Shown here in pieces: positions 31,801 to 44,186 of a stretch of 64,000 nucleotides of DNA (its first letter is position 1; every line of letters starts with the position of its first letter). The notes under the pieces were generated by a model. It made no database searches. It saw only the letters and a list, made by a program, of their open reading frames with translations, and was not told the DNA's origin. The stretch is taken from contig CAJNDS010001635.1 of the NCBI GenBank assembly GCA_905221605.1, forward strand, positions 538,501 through 602,500. The letters are read 5' to 3'. Made by a program: the position numbers and the translations under genes. Source of the DNA: Symbiodinium natans. Lineage: Eukaryota; Sar; Dinophyceae; Suessiales; Symbiodiniaceae.

Positions 31801-34800
31801 TACTTGAGCACGTTGTATTGCTCAGGGATGCCGAGGGTGGTTGTAGTCTGAGTCGTTGTCGCAGTTGTCGTAGTTGTCGTGATGCTCATGGCAGTGGTGC
31901 TGTTAGTGGTCGTGGTCCTGGTCGCGGTAACGGTAGTCGGATTAAGAGCAGGAGAAGGGCAGCAGGAGCAGGAGTAAGAGCAGAAGAAGTCGTCGCCATC
32001 GTCGTCATCGTCGTCGCCGTGGCAATAGTCGTCATCTAGTGGTTGGGAGGACCACAGGCGACGACGACCCCTCCATAGTCCAACCCGACGGTATGTGCCC
32101 TAAGCCACAAACAATAAGCAGCCCATGCCCTGTGTGCTCGGGAGGATGCGAACCCCCTTGGGCTTTCCCAAGTTCAGTTGCTGCCTCCTTTGCCAAGGTG
32201 GTGCGTGACCTTGTTTGGGTCATGGCTTCCCACCATCTCCTGCAGGAGCTGAAAGCAGCTTCATTGCCAAGCGCAATCCCAAACCCTCCGGTGAACCCTG
32301 GACTATCAGTGAACTCCAAAGAATGGGAACAAAGCATGCGTCCCAGCGTGTACCCTGCGAGCATCCGGTAAGCCTTGCACTCTAGACTGGCAGACTGCCT
32401 CATCTGAGGGGTACAATGAGCACATTCTGCGAACCTTAATCTTAGCAATGGAGTGTTTTCCGGACCTCCCTGCACCCTTTCGAGGCCAGACACCCTAAAC
32501 CTGACCCTAGCCGGACAAAGGAGCATCGCAACCTGCCCATCTTTGACGATGACCATGCAGCGCGGCTGGTTGCAGAAAGCCGCGGCTGGGCTTATCACAG
32601 TTGTTGAAGAAGTCGTTTCAAACAACATTTCGATGGACCGTTTCGTTCGAGCCGGTGGGTGTGGGTGTGTGTGTGTGTGTTTCCTTCGTGTCATACCCCG
32701 AAACTTAAGCCCAGAACCCTCTCCTCCTGAAACCCTATGCCCTACTAGCCTTACTAGCCCCTGAACCCTAAACCAGTGTGCAGCTGGGGCAAGAGCCAGG
32801 TCTAATGCTCCTAAATTACTCGCTAGAAGAGGTTGCTTGGATTATAGATAGTCTGTAGCTGGGGTCATATGGGACGCTGGATTGTGAGTCGGGTTTTACT
32901 GGTTGGGGTCTCCATATCTTATTCAGGCTTTTCAGGAGGGTAAGTATAGTTATCGCCGGTCTTGAGTCGTGTAGAGGATTCGAGGTTGGGCTTATAATCG
33001 CAACTGGTCATGAATGACCTTAATCTCGGATACTTAGAACCCCACTCATAATTGTCGATGAACCTTGGAGTATAGACGGTTGCAGAGAGGTTATTGAAGG
33101 CTCGGGGTTTCGAGTTTAGGGCATGACAGAGTTAGCGGTTTAGGGTTTAGGGTTTAGGGTTTAGGGTTTCGGGTTAGCAAGCCCCCATGCACTTGCTTCG
33201 GACGAAAATTCCCATGCCAGAAAGATATGGAACGACAGACACGGGCGGGTGGGTCCTCTTTTGCTTCTCTCCTGCCAAGTGCTATGGTGCTATGAGCCCT
33301 ATTTCTGCTCTTGAAGCATAGAGTTGGGGGCTCAGCGTCTTTCCCCTTAACTACACAACCCTGACCTAGACTCAATCCTAAACTATGCCCTAAGGGTAAT
33401 TAATGAGTAATAACTAATCAGCAGTGTTCAACCTTTGCCCAGATGATTGGCTTCTGGCGCTGGACGACGATCCTCAACCCCTACGGAACTGGCTCCTGAC
33501 ACAGCCGGATAACTTCAGGACCGCTGCACGAGGGTCTCAACAACGATTATAGGGTTTAGGGTTTAGGGTTCAAAAGGGTTTAGGCAGTTGGGCTGAGCAC
33601 ACCCCAGAGGGAGAGAGAGAGAGAGCTAGAGCCGGAGACAGAGACAGAGCGGGGATGTGTTTTCACACTGACAGGGAATGGTCAAGTTGATCAAAGTATT
33701 CCTTCAGAATAGCACAAAGTATCGGGTGGGAATTCCAGCGGGAGTAAGAAGGAGGCAAAGAAGAGAGGACAGGACCGTGCACAGTTCAGTGATGTCGGTC
33801 AAAGGGGGGAGGGGCAAACTGGCTTTTTTGGTGTTATCGGGAAACTTGCACGCGTAGCAAGGAAGGGATGGGCGGCTTTGAACCGAACGGGCTGACGGTG
33901 CAGGGGACCATTGTGACTTAGCTAGTGGCTGTGAGCATTCAATCAGCGCCCACAACTACAACTGGGGCGCGCAGATTGCTCAGATGTTTACCCCCCAGGC
34001 CCCTTGAAAGAACGAAAGAAAGAAAGCCACTGGCTTGGGCCTTGGAGCTGGAGCAGCAACTTTTTGTGTCAAGCCTGGAAAAGAGGGCAGCCGCATGCAG
34101 TAGCTTGAGGGTCCGAGCTGTTGTCGTTGGGGCCTAACAAAAGGGATCGACACCGCTCGTCTTTAGGAAAGGGAGGAGGAGAGAAGGAAAAAGGCAGTAG
34201 AGTGTGCAGAGGAAGCGTGCATCCGCCACGGAAAGGATCAGTTGAGGCACAGATGGTGACAGCGGGATGATGTTTGCAGGGAAGAGCCCCCTCCAGCCAC
34301 CGCAAGGAGCTGCGAGCGAATCAGAGCGGGGGCGAATCAGCGATAGTTACGAGCCAAGATCTGAAAATGAGCCCAAATGTAGCGACAGTTGGAGGGGTAA
34401 AGAACCTGAGTGAGTTCACCGGAGGGTCGCTGCGCCATAAAAGGCGGGACGCTCGCAGTGCACTTACCGAGCTTGCCGTGTACAAACCTGATCAAGGGCG
34501 TGACAGGGTCACAATTCGGTAGGATCTCGACTCTTTCTAACCGATCGAAGGGACGCGGAAGTTGTTTTTTGCTCAGAGCGCATGGTTATGCTTTCACTCA
34601 AAGTGTGTGACTGCCCTAGCTAAAGCAATTCCAAAGCCTTGGAAACTTGGAACTTGGCTGTACCGTGAGGATCGGGCACTATTTTGCAGCCTTGGTGGAG
34701 TTCTGGCTGCGCGAATGTGTCTCATCGCATTTCGGAGTTATCCAAGCTCGTGGTTGTTAGTACTGCTTTTTGATGTTATGGTTTTGACCTTGTTTGTCGT

Positions 34801-34992
34801 GTAAGAGGCTGATGGGACTAGCTCCTAAAATTGTTCTAGCGCCGGCTGTGATGTAACCCAGGAAGACTGAAAGTGTAGTCGAATGCACTTTTGCCCTCAG
34901 CATGTTACAACACGACGGACCCTGAGGTACCCCTCTGCATCCCATGGCCAAGCCACAAGCCTTCCTACCGTTCTCAGGAACATGATCATGAC
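31801..34992. other. Gene-poor segment with ambiguous ORFs
   Basis: (GTC/GTG)-rich low-complexity DNA at 31850-32040. 32032-32694 is open on the minus strand for 220 codons but also open in + frames, with no domain, so it is not called. (GT)n at 32655-32680; TTTAGGG at 33137-33172 and 33549-33570; (GA)n at 33609-33650. Confidence 0.4.
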
Positions 34993-35097
34993 TTGAGATG
35001 TTCCCCCTTCTACTAGCAGCGGCTTAACAGGGTTTATAGTACCCCCTATGATGATTCCTATTAAGGACCGTTAGCTTTATAAGGGGGAACATCCCAA
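34993..35097. mobile_element. MITE-like element, TTGGGATGTTCCCC family, copy 2 with 8-bp TSD
   Basis: 105 bp from TTGAGATGTTCCCCCTT to AAGGGGGAACATCCCAA. It is flanked by ATCATGAC on both sides (34985-34992 and 35098-35105), an exact 8-bp target-site duplication. Interior shared words with the other copies are AACAGGG, ATAGTACCCCCTA and CCTATT. No coding capacity. Confidence 0.88.
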
Positions 35098-35105
35098 ATC
35101 ATGAC

Positions 35106-36094
35106 TCATGACCCCCCATGACTCCTCAGGCCCCGCTTTGCGCAGCCGCCGTGTGCTGGCACGGCAGCACGTGGCGCAGAGCAACCAGCTGAAGCCGCCC
35201 AGCTGCCAGCCGGGCTGTCGAGCCGGTTTAGGGTTTAGGGTTTAGGGTTTAATTAGGGTTTAAACCTTAGCCTTAAACCCTAAACCCCCAGGAGAATCTG
35301 TCATGGACATGCTGAGAATTAGTCCGTTTTGGGCGTAGGTGTTGAGCTTTGTTTTTTTTACACGTACGTGAACACAAAAAGCTATTTCTCAGAGCATGGG
35401 GGATCTCCGTACATCGGGGTCATTGGCTTTCACTACTTGGGCTTCCTTACACATCGAAGCAGCCAAACTTTGAGTGTCACTGCGGCTCGGGTTCCTCATT
35501 CCAGCAGCCCTGTGAATGTTTGGCACGCTTGGGCTTGCTTTGTAAGATTTGGAACCCACATGAAGGTCATCACCAGACATATCTATGGACTTTAGAGACT
35601 CCTCATATGCCTGAAACCTTACAGTGAACCTCCTAAACCCTAAACCCTAAACCTCCTAAACCCTATAAAGCCCCCAAGCCAGAGGTTCCTGGCTGACATG
35701 GACCCCCTGGCCACAGCACCTCGCCAGTCTCTGCAGGGATCAGACGTTTTGGAGTTTAGGGTTTAGGGTTTAGGGGTTTAGGGGTTTAGGGTATAGGGTT
35801 TAGGGTTGATAGCAGTCTATAGCTCTCCGGCAACCAAAGATGGCCCTGACGATAGCACTGTAGCAATCACTTGGAGCACGGCTTGTAGGCGGAGCATAGC
35901 TGTCATGTCATAGCTGGCTGGGTGTGCGGGCTGCCATGGATTAGGGTTTAGGGTTTAGGGTTTAGGCTTTAAGACCTTCAGGGCAGTGTTTCAGATTATG
36001 GCTCGTTTTCTGCTGGCAGTCATCAAGTCCGGTTTCAAAAAAGGGTTTAGGCTTTGTGGTTTGGGGTTTAGGGTTTACTAGTGGATGCCATCAG
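35106..36094. other. Spacer with telomere-like tracts
   Basis: TTTAGGG at 35225-35265, 35756-35810, 35941-35968 and 36045-36078; CCCTAAA at 35270-35290 and 35634-35665. The ORF at 35329-35627 is doubtful. Confidence 0.5.
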
Positions 36095-36292
36095 GATGCG
36101 ACATACGCCGTTATGTGGCACGAAGGGTGGGGCAACGTGAAGGGCGAGACCTTCGACGACTTCAGCCGTGCGTGCGCGCGGTTTGACGCTCTGGAAGGGG
36201 GGCGTTACGCCGCAATTCTGGTGGATGGTCGCTTCAGAGAGCTGCGCTACTACGGGACGCGAGGCGGGCTGATCTATAAGATCCGCTCATAA
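36095..36292 (+). CDS. Probable terminal exon, unknown conserved-looking protein
   Basis: The exon follows a CATCAG acceptor (ending 36094) and reads DATYAVMWHEGWGNVKGETF, then ACARFDALEGGRYAAILVDG and YYGTRGGLIYKIRS-stop. The composition is strongly protein-like (Trp, Tyr and Gly-rich with charged turns), GC-rich at third positions, and unlike the flanking telomere-like DNA. The upstream exon is not identified; a TTTAGGG tract ends 17 bp before the acceptor and would lie in the intron. I do not recognise the family. Confidence 0.5.
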   Translation, partial: DATYAVMWHEGWGNVKGETFDDFSRACARFDALEGGRYAAILVDGRFRELRYYGTRGGLIYKIRS

Positions 36293-39200
36293 GGTTGACA
36301 TGGGCTCCTGTGCAGGTACGGCGCTTTTGACAATGCGTTTGCTAGCGCCTCGCACAGCCACATGCAGCATGTAGGTGTTTCTGGCATGCTTCCACAGTCC
36401 AGATGCAAGTGTTGTGCGCGAAAACCTCCCGGGCTGGGTCATGATGACAGCCATGCCGGGTTTGCTCTCCGTGTGCACATTCGGGTCTGTGAATTTGTGC
36501 CTGTAGCACCTCTGACGCTGCAAGAGCGTGCTCTGGTCTCTGCAGGGCACGTCGCGAAGGAGTTTTCAAAGTTCTGGAGCGAGAAGTACCAGGCTCGAAC
36601 GGTCAGGAACTGGAACTGTCTCCGCGCATACCTAAAACGCCCTAAACCAACTCCGTATTCCATGCAGCCTGAGCCCTACAAACTCTGAGCATCCTTCATC
36701 CTGTGCTTACTCAAGCTTGGCCAGAAAAGGCCGAGCACCCCTAAACTCTCAAGCGCTTTGAACCTAAGTTCGGGAATCCAAGAAATCCTTTGCTCGCGCT
36801 GTGCCTTCGTAGGCCTTGGGGGCCCTTCACTTGGAAGCTGCCTTTCACTTCAGCACCTCGGTTTTGCTCCAGGTTGACTTATGTGTTTCCTGTGTTGTCT
36901 TCCGATGACGACTTTGAGCCACAGAGCCACAGCGGCCTCTTTAACTCCTGGCACAAGGCCGAAATAACAACCCTGCATGATGCTGAAACAGGGAACGGGC
37001 GACGACCAATGCCCATTTCACAAGGCTTGGCGAGAGGTCCCAGAGAGATTGACATCGTGGGCTCACGTTTTTCCGGAGGCGCGGGATGCTCAAACTGTGA
37101 GTTCAGGCAACTTCGGGCTCCATAATCGTTGCTGGTCTGAAACACCTTCTGGGTCCCGGCATCCTCCATTTTGGGGCTTGCGAGGTCACGAGTGCGGGAT
37201 GTGCGGGCTAAAGGCGCAGCCTCCATGGGGCTGCTGAGCACTCTGGCACCCCTGAAGGCTTCTTGCATGAGTCGCTGTGCTGGCGGATCCTGGAGGCACG
37301 TGATTCGGCTGCAAGGGAAGCTCATCACGTCGAATCACGTGGCAAGACCGAGATCCATGCGCTTGCCAGTGCTACCCATCGCTAACAACGGGGTGCTACA
37401 TGGTGCTAAGAATGGCTTCGCCGTTTGCACCGCTGAGGAATACGAGTCCGCTTGGCCGGTCGGCCAGAGGTGGTGCAGGAGCTGGAAGAGAGGCCTGGCT
37501 AGGACGAAACCCTAAACCCTATACCCTAAACCGCCTAGAATCGAGAAGGGCACCCTCTTGGTTGCCCATGGCCGCTTTCTTTGATTCCAGCTTCCCTTTT
37601 TTTATACCCCCCAAAAGAAAAAACAGAAAGGAGAAGTGCCCTTATGACTCATGACAATATGTTTTCCGGGCTACCAAGCCTACTTGTCGTTTTTGCCATG
37701 GTTTTATGCTGGCTTTGTCCGCAGCATGCCTGGACAAGCTAGCTGTCGCACCTGGGGGCCCCCATATTGGGGTAGTTGCGACGGTGAAGCATGGTTGTCT
37801 CTACCCTTCTGCATGGGTATAAGCGAGCCTATCTTATAAGTTTAGTTTAAAACCCTAATCATAAGCAGCGGGTAACATTCAAGTAGCACAGTTGACCTTG
37901 CCAAGTGAAGGCTCCCAATATCTGCCTTAAGCCCCCACCCCCCTGCGGCCCCACACCAAGCCGGCCATTGTAAGCCACCCGAGATCCTAGCCCTGAACAT
38001 CATTGAAGTTGAGGGTTTCTGCCGTAAACCCACCCCTAAACCCTAAACCCTAAACCCTAAACCCTAAACCCTAAACCCTAAACCGGCCAAAAAAAAACCT
38101 AAGCTGCGGGTTGAAGCGTCGAACTCTGCACAGGCTCGGAGCGGCGCCATCGTCGCGCTTCCTCTTGCGTGGCTGCATCTTCTACGAGGTGCGTGGGCCG
38201 TAAAGGGTCAACGGTCAACTAATCTAGGGGCCTTTATCATGTGAATGGGGTTATTATGGTTCCGAGCCCTTACATCAGTCTAGGAGGCCGGGGGTCGGGC
38301 CTCAGCGCTTTTTCCAAAAGGACGGACTCACTGAGAGGGACTCCTATTTCAAGAGGGTCGACCCTCGATTTACAGATACAGCCTCAGCTGCAGCATTGGT
38401 CGCTCAAGGGCAAGACGAACTAAGCATGCTCTGGGCGCGCAAGGGGTCGTTCAAAAAAGTTCCGATGTTGTATGAGGATAGCAGGAAATAGACTTGACCG
38501 GATTGGCACGCTGCCGCCAAAAGCCGTTACCAACCCACAAGCCCAGGATCAGCTCGTTCTACACCATCGCAGTGCAGAGGTTGACGTGCTCAGAAGCCCT
38601 GTGCAGGAACCAAGAGCCCCAGTGGCAATCATCGAGAAGGGTGAGGGGGTTCAGGGTTGGAGTTTGATGTCCGCTGGCTGAGTAGAACTTGGCGCATGGA
38701 TAGTGAACAATATAAGTAGTTCTCAGAACCCCAGAACTGGCCATAACAAGTTGCAACGATGGTTCTCCTGCTTATATTACGACTCCAGGTATACCGACCT
38801 ATGAACCTCCATGTGCTCTCCTAGAAAAATCACCTCCTGGACCTCACAACGCCCGCGTCCTTGGCATTTGTTGTGGTAGAGGCATGTAGAGGCTCCAGAT
38901 TTTAATTTGGATCTCTCTTGGGCTCAACCCCACCCTGCGGTATCCTCTCTGAACTTGTTGAGGCCTCTTGAGCCCTTCCCAGCCAACCGGATGGTGGACG
39001 TTTACGCCTGCGAGGTTGCTCGAAGCACCTGGGGCCAAGGCGCTCATGGTCTTTGGCACTCGGTTTGGGGCCCTAAACCCTAAACCCTTCATGTCTAACA
39101 AAAGCGACTAGAAGTCTAGAAGTCTCTGAGTAGCAGAGCAAAACCAGGCGGCTAGAATTCCTCTACCTTGAATATGTCTTTGAATGTAAGCTAAAAGACT

Positions 39201-39553
39201 TACCTCTTTTCAGGGGCTTTATCTTCAGAACCCCGTTTTAGCTTGACCACCGACAGCATCCGCGTCCGCAGGATTCGCGGTGGGTCTTGCTTCTTCACAA
39301 GCGCCTCTCGTCTGCCACTGCCCATGTCGTGAGAACCCAAGGCCCAGTCTGGGTTTAGGGTTCGGCCTGAAGTTGAACATGTCCGTCATGTGGTGACACA
39401 GTCTTCCAGCCTCCTGATATGCCCTGATATGCAAAAGCACACCAAATGATGACATATATAACCAAATCGTATGTAGATACAGTTAGAAGCAGGCAGACGT
39501 CAACTGTAATTCGCAGATGAGCTGCTAGCACACTGCGAAGAGCTAGCTGCTAG
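36293..39553. other. Possible exon debris and spacer
   Basis: Two + strand bits look exon-like: 36546-36660 after CTCTGCAG (GHVAKEFSKFWSEKYQART) and about 37000-37098 (FHKAWREVPERLTSWAHVFP) before a GTGAGT donor at 37099. They cannot be joined with confidence. CCCTAAA tracts at 37509-37535 and 38034-38085. 38700-38815 has an inverted AATATAAG(T/C)AG pair of foldback type. Confidence 0.35.
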
Positions 39554-39820
39554 ATGAAGACAGCACAGGGACTAGCGAAGATGACAGATTGGCAGCCAAC
39601 ATCTGAATCTGTCCTCAATCAGGCTATTGGCTGTCTCCTCTGCTTTGCATCGAGCAGTCCGACGGCCGCGTTTGCACTGAAGGAGCTTTTTCTGGACGCC
39701 GCACAGGCAAATACTTTTGTGAACATGGCAGTTTCAGGAGACGCGGCCATCAAGCTGAAGAGCCTTGAAGCCCTTGAAGGATCTTCGGCAACGATTTCGC
39801 ACGCTGAACCTTCCTGCCGA
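39554..39820 (+). CDS. Probable exon, ARM/HEAT-like helical protein
   Basis: The frame ends exactly at a GTAAGT donor (39821). From the Met at 39581 it reads TDWQPTSESVLNQAIGCLLC, then TAAFALKELFLDAAQANTFV and GDAAIKLKSLEALEG. The pattern of paired amphipathic helices with small and Leu residues resembles armadillo or HEAT repeats, but it is too short to assign. An AG directly precedes the Met codon at 39581, so the exon may begin there. The downstream exon is not identified. Confidence 0.45.
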
Positions 39821-41159
39821 GTAAGTAGAAGCCCGTGAAAGCCTTTCTGCGTAATTATGGAATGTTGCTTATGGGGTTTTCTGATATTAGAGGTACCTTC
39901 TTGGGCGTCCTCATTTTAAGTACCCCCTAATATTGAAAATGCTTTCCGGAGAATCCTGCCGAAACCGACCCCTCCTTTTAAACCCTATTCCGAACTAGGA
40001 CTAGGGGGTGGGTTGAGGGCTCCCAAAACCTTCAAACCAACCAACATCCTGAAGCTCCCTTCCCTCCCAGCCCTCCCTTCCCTCCCAGCAGCACTCAGCT
40101 GTCTGTGAGCTGTCTGTGAGCCTGGCTCTCCACAGCCTATCTCACTACTGAAGCCTACCAAGTAGACCCTAAACCCTTTAGACCCCAAACGCGACATTTG
40201 GATAAAAACATCCCCCCAATAAAAACACATTTCGAGTTTCTATTGGGGGGGGGGCCTCGTTTCATATTAGGGGGAAGGGATTACTTTTTGTGGGTTTTCA
40301 TCAGGGGTCCCTGATTATGGTAAACCCCCATATCTTGCGATGCATCACAAGTGATCTTTAAGCCATGGTCTGTTGGTTGGGATGTCTATGTCGCTTACAT
40401 GCGCACGCAACCGTGGTCCACAGGCTTTTTTGTTGTCACATGCCCATCTCAGGTCGGGAGTTTCTCGAAGCTGTTGAAGATTGCAAGCACCTGAAGGCAC
40501 GACATTTGCCGACACCGCATGCGCTTTTCATGCTCCCTTCGCTGTGCTACGTGTGGATGTCCGCGTTCTTTGCCCAAATCCTGCCAAGCTCTTGCGAATC
40601 TACAGCGGAAGGGACTCCGCCCACGCCAGGCTCGGAATCCCGTGCTCGTCTCCGAGGCAAGAGCTGCGCGGGCAGGGGTTGAGCTATAGCTCTAGACTTT
40701 TCCTTTGCGTGAGATGTACAGTTAAAGGTTTTGAATTTAGGGTTTACAAGTATGACAAGTCAAGCACGGCATGGTGCTGAGTTCGGTCTGCCTGCAGACT
40801 GCAGGGATATGCGTTGGGGAAAGCTCCTGAAGTGAATTGCGCCGTTGTTGTAGGCGTGGTGGTCGTCGCCGTCGCGGTCATGATAGTAGTGGTACCGGCG
40901 GTAGGATGACAGCAGTGCGAGGTGAGCACATGTAGGAGCAGCAAAGAGGAAAGTAGGGGTAACGTGGCAGCAGCACTACATCGGGTGTATAACCTGGTAT
41001 AACTCCGCATAACTCATGATAGCTTATGGCGTGGGGTGGACGGTTTACTCCAATCAGATGCAGATCGCGATGGCGAACCCCTTTCAAGAAGCCTGCAGCC
41101 TGAACGGGCGCTCGAAACTCTGCGTTGCGGACGCCTTGGGCAGTCACTCTGAGGGTAGT
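39821..41159. other. Spacer; diverged foldback pieces
   Basis: 39870-39945 and 40237-40332 contain diverged parts of the GGGGGTTTCCGAAA family (GAGGTACCTTCTTGGG; GGTCCCTGATTATGGTAAAC). 40365-40780 has open frames (for example PNPAKLLRIYSGRDSAHARL) without a clear exon structure. Confidence 0.4.
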
Positions 41160-41254
41160 TTCAGGGGCCCTTAACATGTTCCCCAACCTCCTTTCAAGGG
41201 GGCCCTTAATTTTGTATAGGGCATATAAGGGACATGTAAGGGGTACCCTTTGAA
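41160..41254. mobile_element. Foldback element with CATGT arms
   Basis: Left TTCAGGGGCCCTTAACATGT and right GGGACATGTAAGGGGTACCC plus TTTGAA form an imperfect inverted repeat about 95 bp apart end to end. Single copy in the window. Confidence 0.4.
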
Positions 41255-41384
41255 GTGCTGGAGCCCCACCCACACCCTGCCGAGCCTCTGCTCGGAGGTC
41301 CGCCGGCGAGGCTCTGGGAGGTGGGAAGAGGTGCAGGGGCCCAAAGAGATACCAACATCATCTTCTTTCAACCCAACTGTCATA

Positions 41385-42240
41385 ATCCATGTATGTATGT
41401 TGTGTATAAAAACACATGTATCACCGACACATATATGTATCATATATATATATATGTGTGTGTGTATCAAAACTATACATATTTATCGAAAAAGCATATT
41501 TGTATCATATTTATATGTACATACATATATATACATATAAATACATATTTTGTAGAAAGTAGAAATGTAAAATATGATAGATGTTAGGGTCCAGGGCTTT
41601 CGGTGAGGGCTTGTGAAACCTTCGGGAGGGGTACCAGCTCGGGGCCAGAGATCCGGAACATCGTCTTGTCGCCAGCGCCCAGGGGCATCAGACAGAAGGA
41701 TATGAAGCGGAAGGAGTTTAGAAACCTTCGGATTTGGGGTTTCGGGTTCGGGGTTTAGGGTTTCCTGGCAGTACTTCAGAGCCCCAAGTTCAAAAGAAAA
41801 ACGGGGACCACTTCGGGAAAGGAACCAAAACTACACTACATGTTGCAAGCCTCACGGTCACAGTGACAGGTGTCGCGAGGCTTCGTGCTGCCCCAGAAGT
41901 GGAGCATGGAAGCTCCCGTGCTTCCCGCGGCTGAGGAAGAAGGACCAGTCAATTAGGAGCTGTTCAGAAGTTCAGCCCGTTAACGAAAACTAAGTAGACG
42001 ACGCATCGCGTTTCATTCTAATATCAATCTATCCATCATCTTTCGGATTTATCTATCGATACGGTTATGTACTGTGTGTTTATTCGCACTTGACATCACA
42101 TACTAATGCATTGCATGCGCACACAGATTTTATATCTAAATCTGTACACATAGTATATGTGTGTATACATGAACATGAAAGGAATATGTTAAATCATTTA
42201 AACCAGATATATATATATGTAGATACATATCTGACGTGCA
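41385..42240. repeat. AT-rich microsatellite regions
   Basis: (TATG/TACA/TA) tracts at 41388-41550 and AT-rich DNA at 42000-42235, with a short TTTAGGG stretch near 41755 between them. 41734-41934 is open but unsupported. Confidence 0.75.
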
Positions 42241-42310
42241 ACCTATAAACCCCAAAAGCCCAAATGTGAAATGAGGTCTCTAGAACCTGGACCGCACCCT
42301 GTATGACCCC

Positions 42311-42451
42311 ACTTGCAGGTTCATGGTACTTCTTAACCAACGATAACTGTACTTATAACCCACTTGTCAGCCCTTTAAGTGCTCTAACAGGGTTATAAGT
42401 ACAGTTGTAAGTACAGGAAAACTGGTTAATAAGTACCATGAACCTCCAAGT
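42311..42451. mobile_element. Foldback element, AGGTTCATGGTACTT family, copy 1
   Basis: 141 bp. Left arm AGGTTCATGGTACTTCTTAA pairs with the right arm ending AAGTACCATGAACCTCC with one mismatch. A second inner pair is ACTGTACTTATAACC and GGTTATAAGTACAGT. A relative lies at 51103-51211. Confidence 0.7.
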
Positions 42452-42550
42452 AGAGACACGTACTGGGTGGCGAGGAGCTGCCGCATTGAAAGCCCAGCCG
42501 TCCATCACGCGGCTCCAGCGTCAGATGGCTCCCCGGCCAAAGTATAAGCC

Positions 42551-42651
42551 TTGGATGTGCCCCCTTATACTAACAGTCCGTAACAGGGAATCATAGTACC
42601 CCCTAGTATAATCCCTATTCCGGACTGCTAGCAAAAGGGGGAACAGTCCAA
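42551..42651. mobile_element. MITE-like element, TTGGGATGTTCCCC family, copy 3 with 8-bp TSD
   Basis: 101 bp from TTGGATGTGCCCCCTTATAC to AAGGGGGAACAGTCCAA, flanked by TATAAGCC on both sides (42543-42550 and 42652-42659), an exact 8-bp target-site duplication. Shares ACTAACAGTCC, AACAGGGA, ATAGTACCCCCTA and CGGACTG with the other copies. Confidence 0.9.
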
Positions 42652-44116
42652 TATAAGCCTCTAACGTCGCTCTTGCCAGCCGTCCTTCGCCCACAAATGC
42701 CTCGTGGAACCTGAGGGCTTTAAGGGTTTACGGCCTTCAGTGCCTCGGTTTTATAAATTTTAGCGTTTAGGGTGTAGGGTTTAGGGTTTAGGGTTCACCC
42801 TGTTGTAGGTTTTCCATGTATTCTTGGCTTCCTTTAAAGCGCACACTTCTGAACAGTGTAACATCTGTGCTTGCTTGGGTAAGTTTGGGTTTTTGCAGAA
42901 GAGAGGGGTTTAATTAGGCTTCTACACTGCAGGGTTGTAGGGTTTAGGGTTGAGGGTTTAGCAAAGAAGGGACGAACCAAGCCCGGAAGAGAAAAAGCGG
43001 TTTAGGGTTTCAAGCTTGTCCAAGTCCGGGGTTCATGTAGGGTGTTTTCCGCACAACGTAGAAGCCCCAAGAAGGACAATCTCGAGAAATGCCCCTTGCC
43101 TTCAGGGTTTTTTTGCTTGGAGTTCTGACTAGGAGCCCTTTCTGAGCTCATCGAGGGTTGGGGGGTGGTGGGGGGGTCCAGTTTTTTTCCCTTTCGGGGT
43201 CATCCTTTAAAGGAGGCTATAAACTGAACGCAACAGCTTTGAATGAACCTTCCTTTCAGAAACATGTCAGAGGAGCGGGCCCTCCAAAGTGCCGGAAATC
43301 TGGATGCCTGGTGGGCGGAGGCTCGATTCAGCACGCAAGAACTCGGGATTCCGGCCAGGTGTTGATCTGAACAGACCAACGGGACCGTTACGAGAACCCC
43401 AGATGGGTGGTGTTTCTTATGCTGAATGTGCCCCCTTATATGCCTTCTGTAGTGGTCCTGGGAAAGCCCTCTACTCTGCAAACTTGGGTGTCGGTTCAGG
43501 GAAGTCCTGCTCTGAATCCTAAACCCAAACCCTAAACCCTAAACCTTAAAGTGCCCGAATCGAGGCCCCCTCCCGCCCGGCCGGCAGGTGGAGCGTTTGG
43601 AGTCAGTTGCTGAAGACACGGAGCGTCGGTCGGCGGAGGTGGGCACAGGTCATTTTCAAGAGGGTCAACTTGTACTTCTACTTAGAGGCTTTGCGGGGAT
43701 GTTGAAGGCAAACTTTTTTAAGCTGCAATCGCCGAGTCGAGGAGCACTGCAATCTTCATGGGCGTAGCTCGTCTCATGCCAGCCAGGATCGAAAGCTTGA
43801 GGCAACCCCTACACTTGCTAAAAGCCCTAAACAAGAGTTCGCCCTGCGGGGAAGGAGCAAGAGCGCCGCCAGAACAAGCTCTGGAGGTGGGGGAGGGTGG
43901 CTATACTTCTTCAAGAGGGCTTAGGGTTTAAGGTTGATAAGGTTTAGGGAGAAGCACAGGAAGTTGCGATTTCGTGTCCCAGTTAGCATGTTCCTGTAAT
44001 TGAGCTGCCGGCGAACATTCCGTCACTCTTAGTTTCGACAGCAAGAGACAGCAAGACTGCTGAGTGTCGAGGCAGGGCCCGATTCGCCAGTCTGCCCACT
44101 ACGAACACACTTAGAA
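42652..44116. other. Gene-poor spacer
   Basis: TTTAGGG at 42764-42797 and 42938-42962, CCCTAAA at 43522-43548. The ORF pair at 43158-43522 is unsupported. Confidence 0.45.
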
Positions 44117-44186
44117 TAGGGGTCGAAATACTGACAAAAAGAATTTCTGTATGGTCCGTTTATAGTTTGACTATAACAACCCCCCC
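44117..44186 (+). mobile_element. AGGGGTCG family, short copy
   Basis: AATAGGGGTCGAAATACTGA, then ATTTCTGTATGGTCCGTTTA and TAACAACCCC, ending in a poly-C/poly-A run. Aligns to 44974-45060 and to the reverse of 19437-19520. Confidence 0.5.

Noticed and set aside
32032-32694. 220-codon minus-strand ORF
   Set aside because: Competing plus frames are open, there is no domain, and one end is a His/Thr/Pro run from a GT microsatellite.
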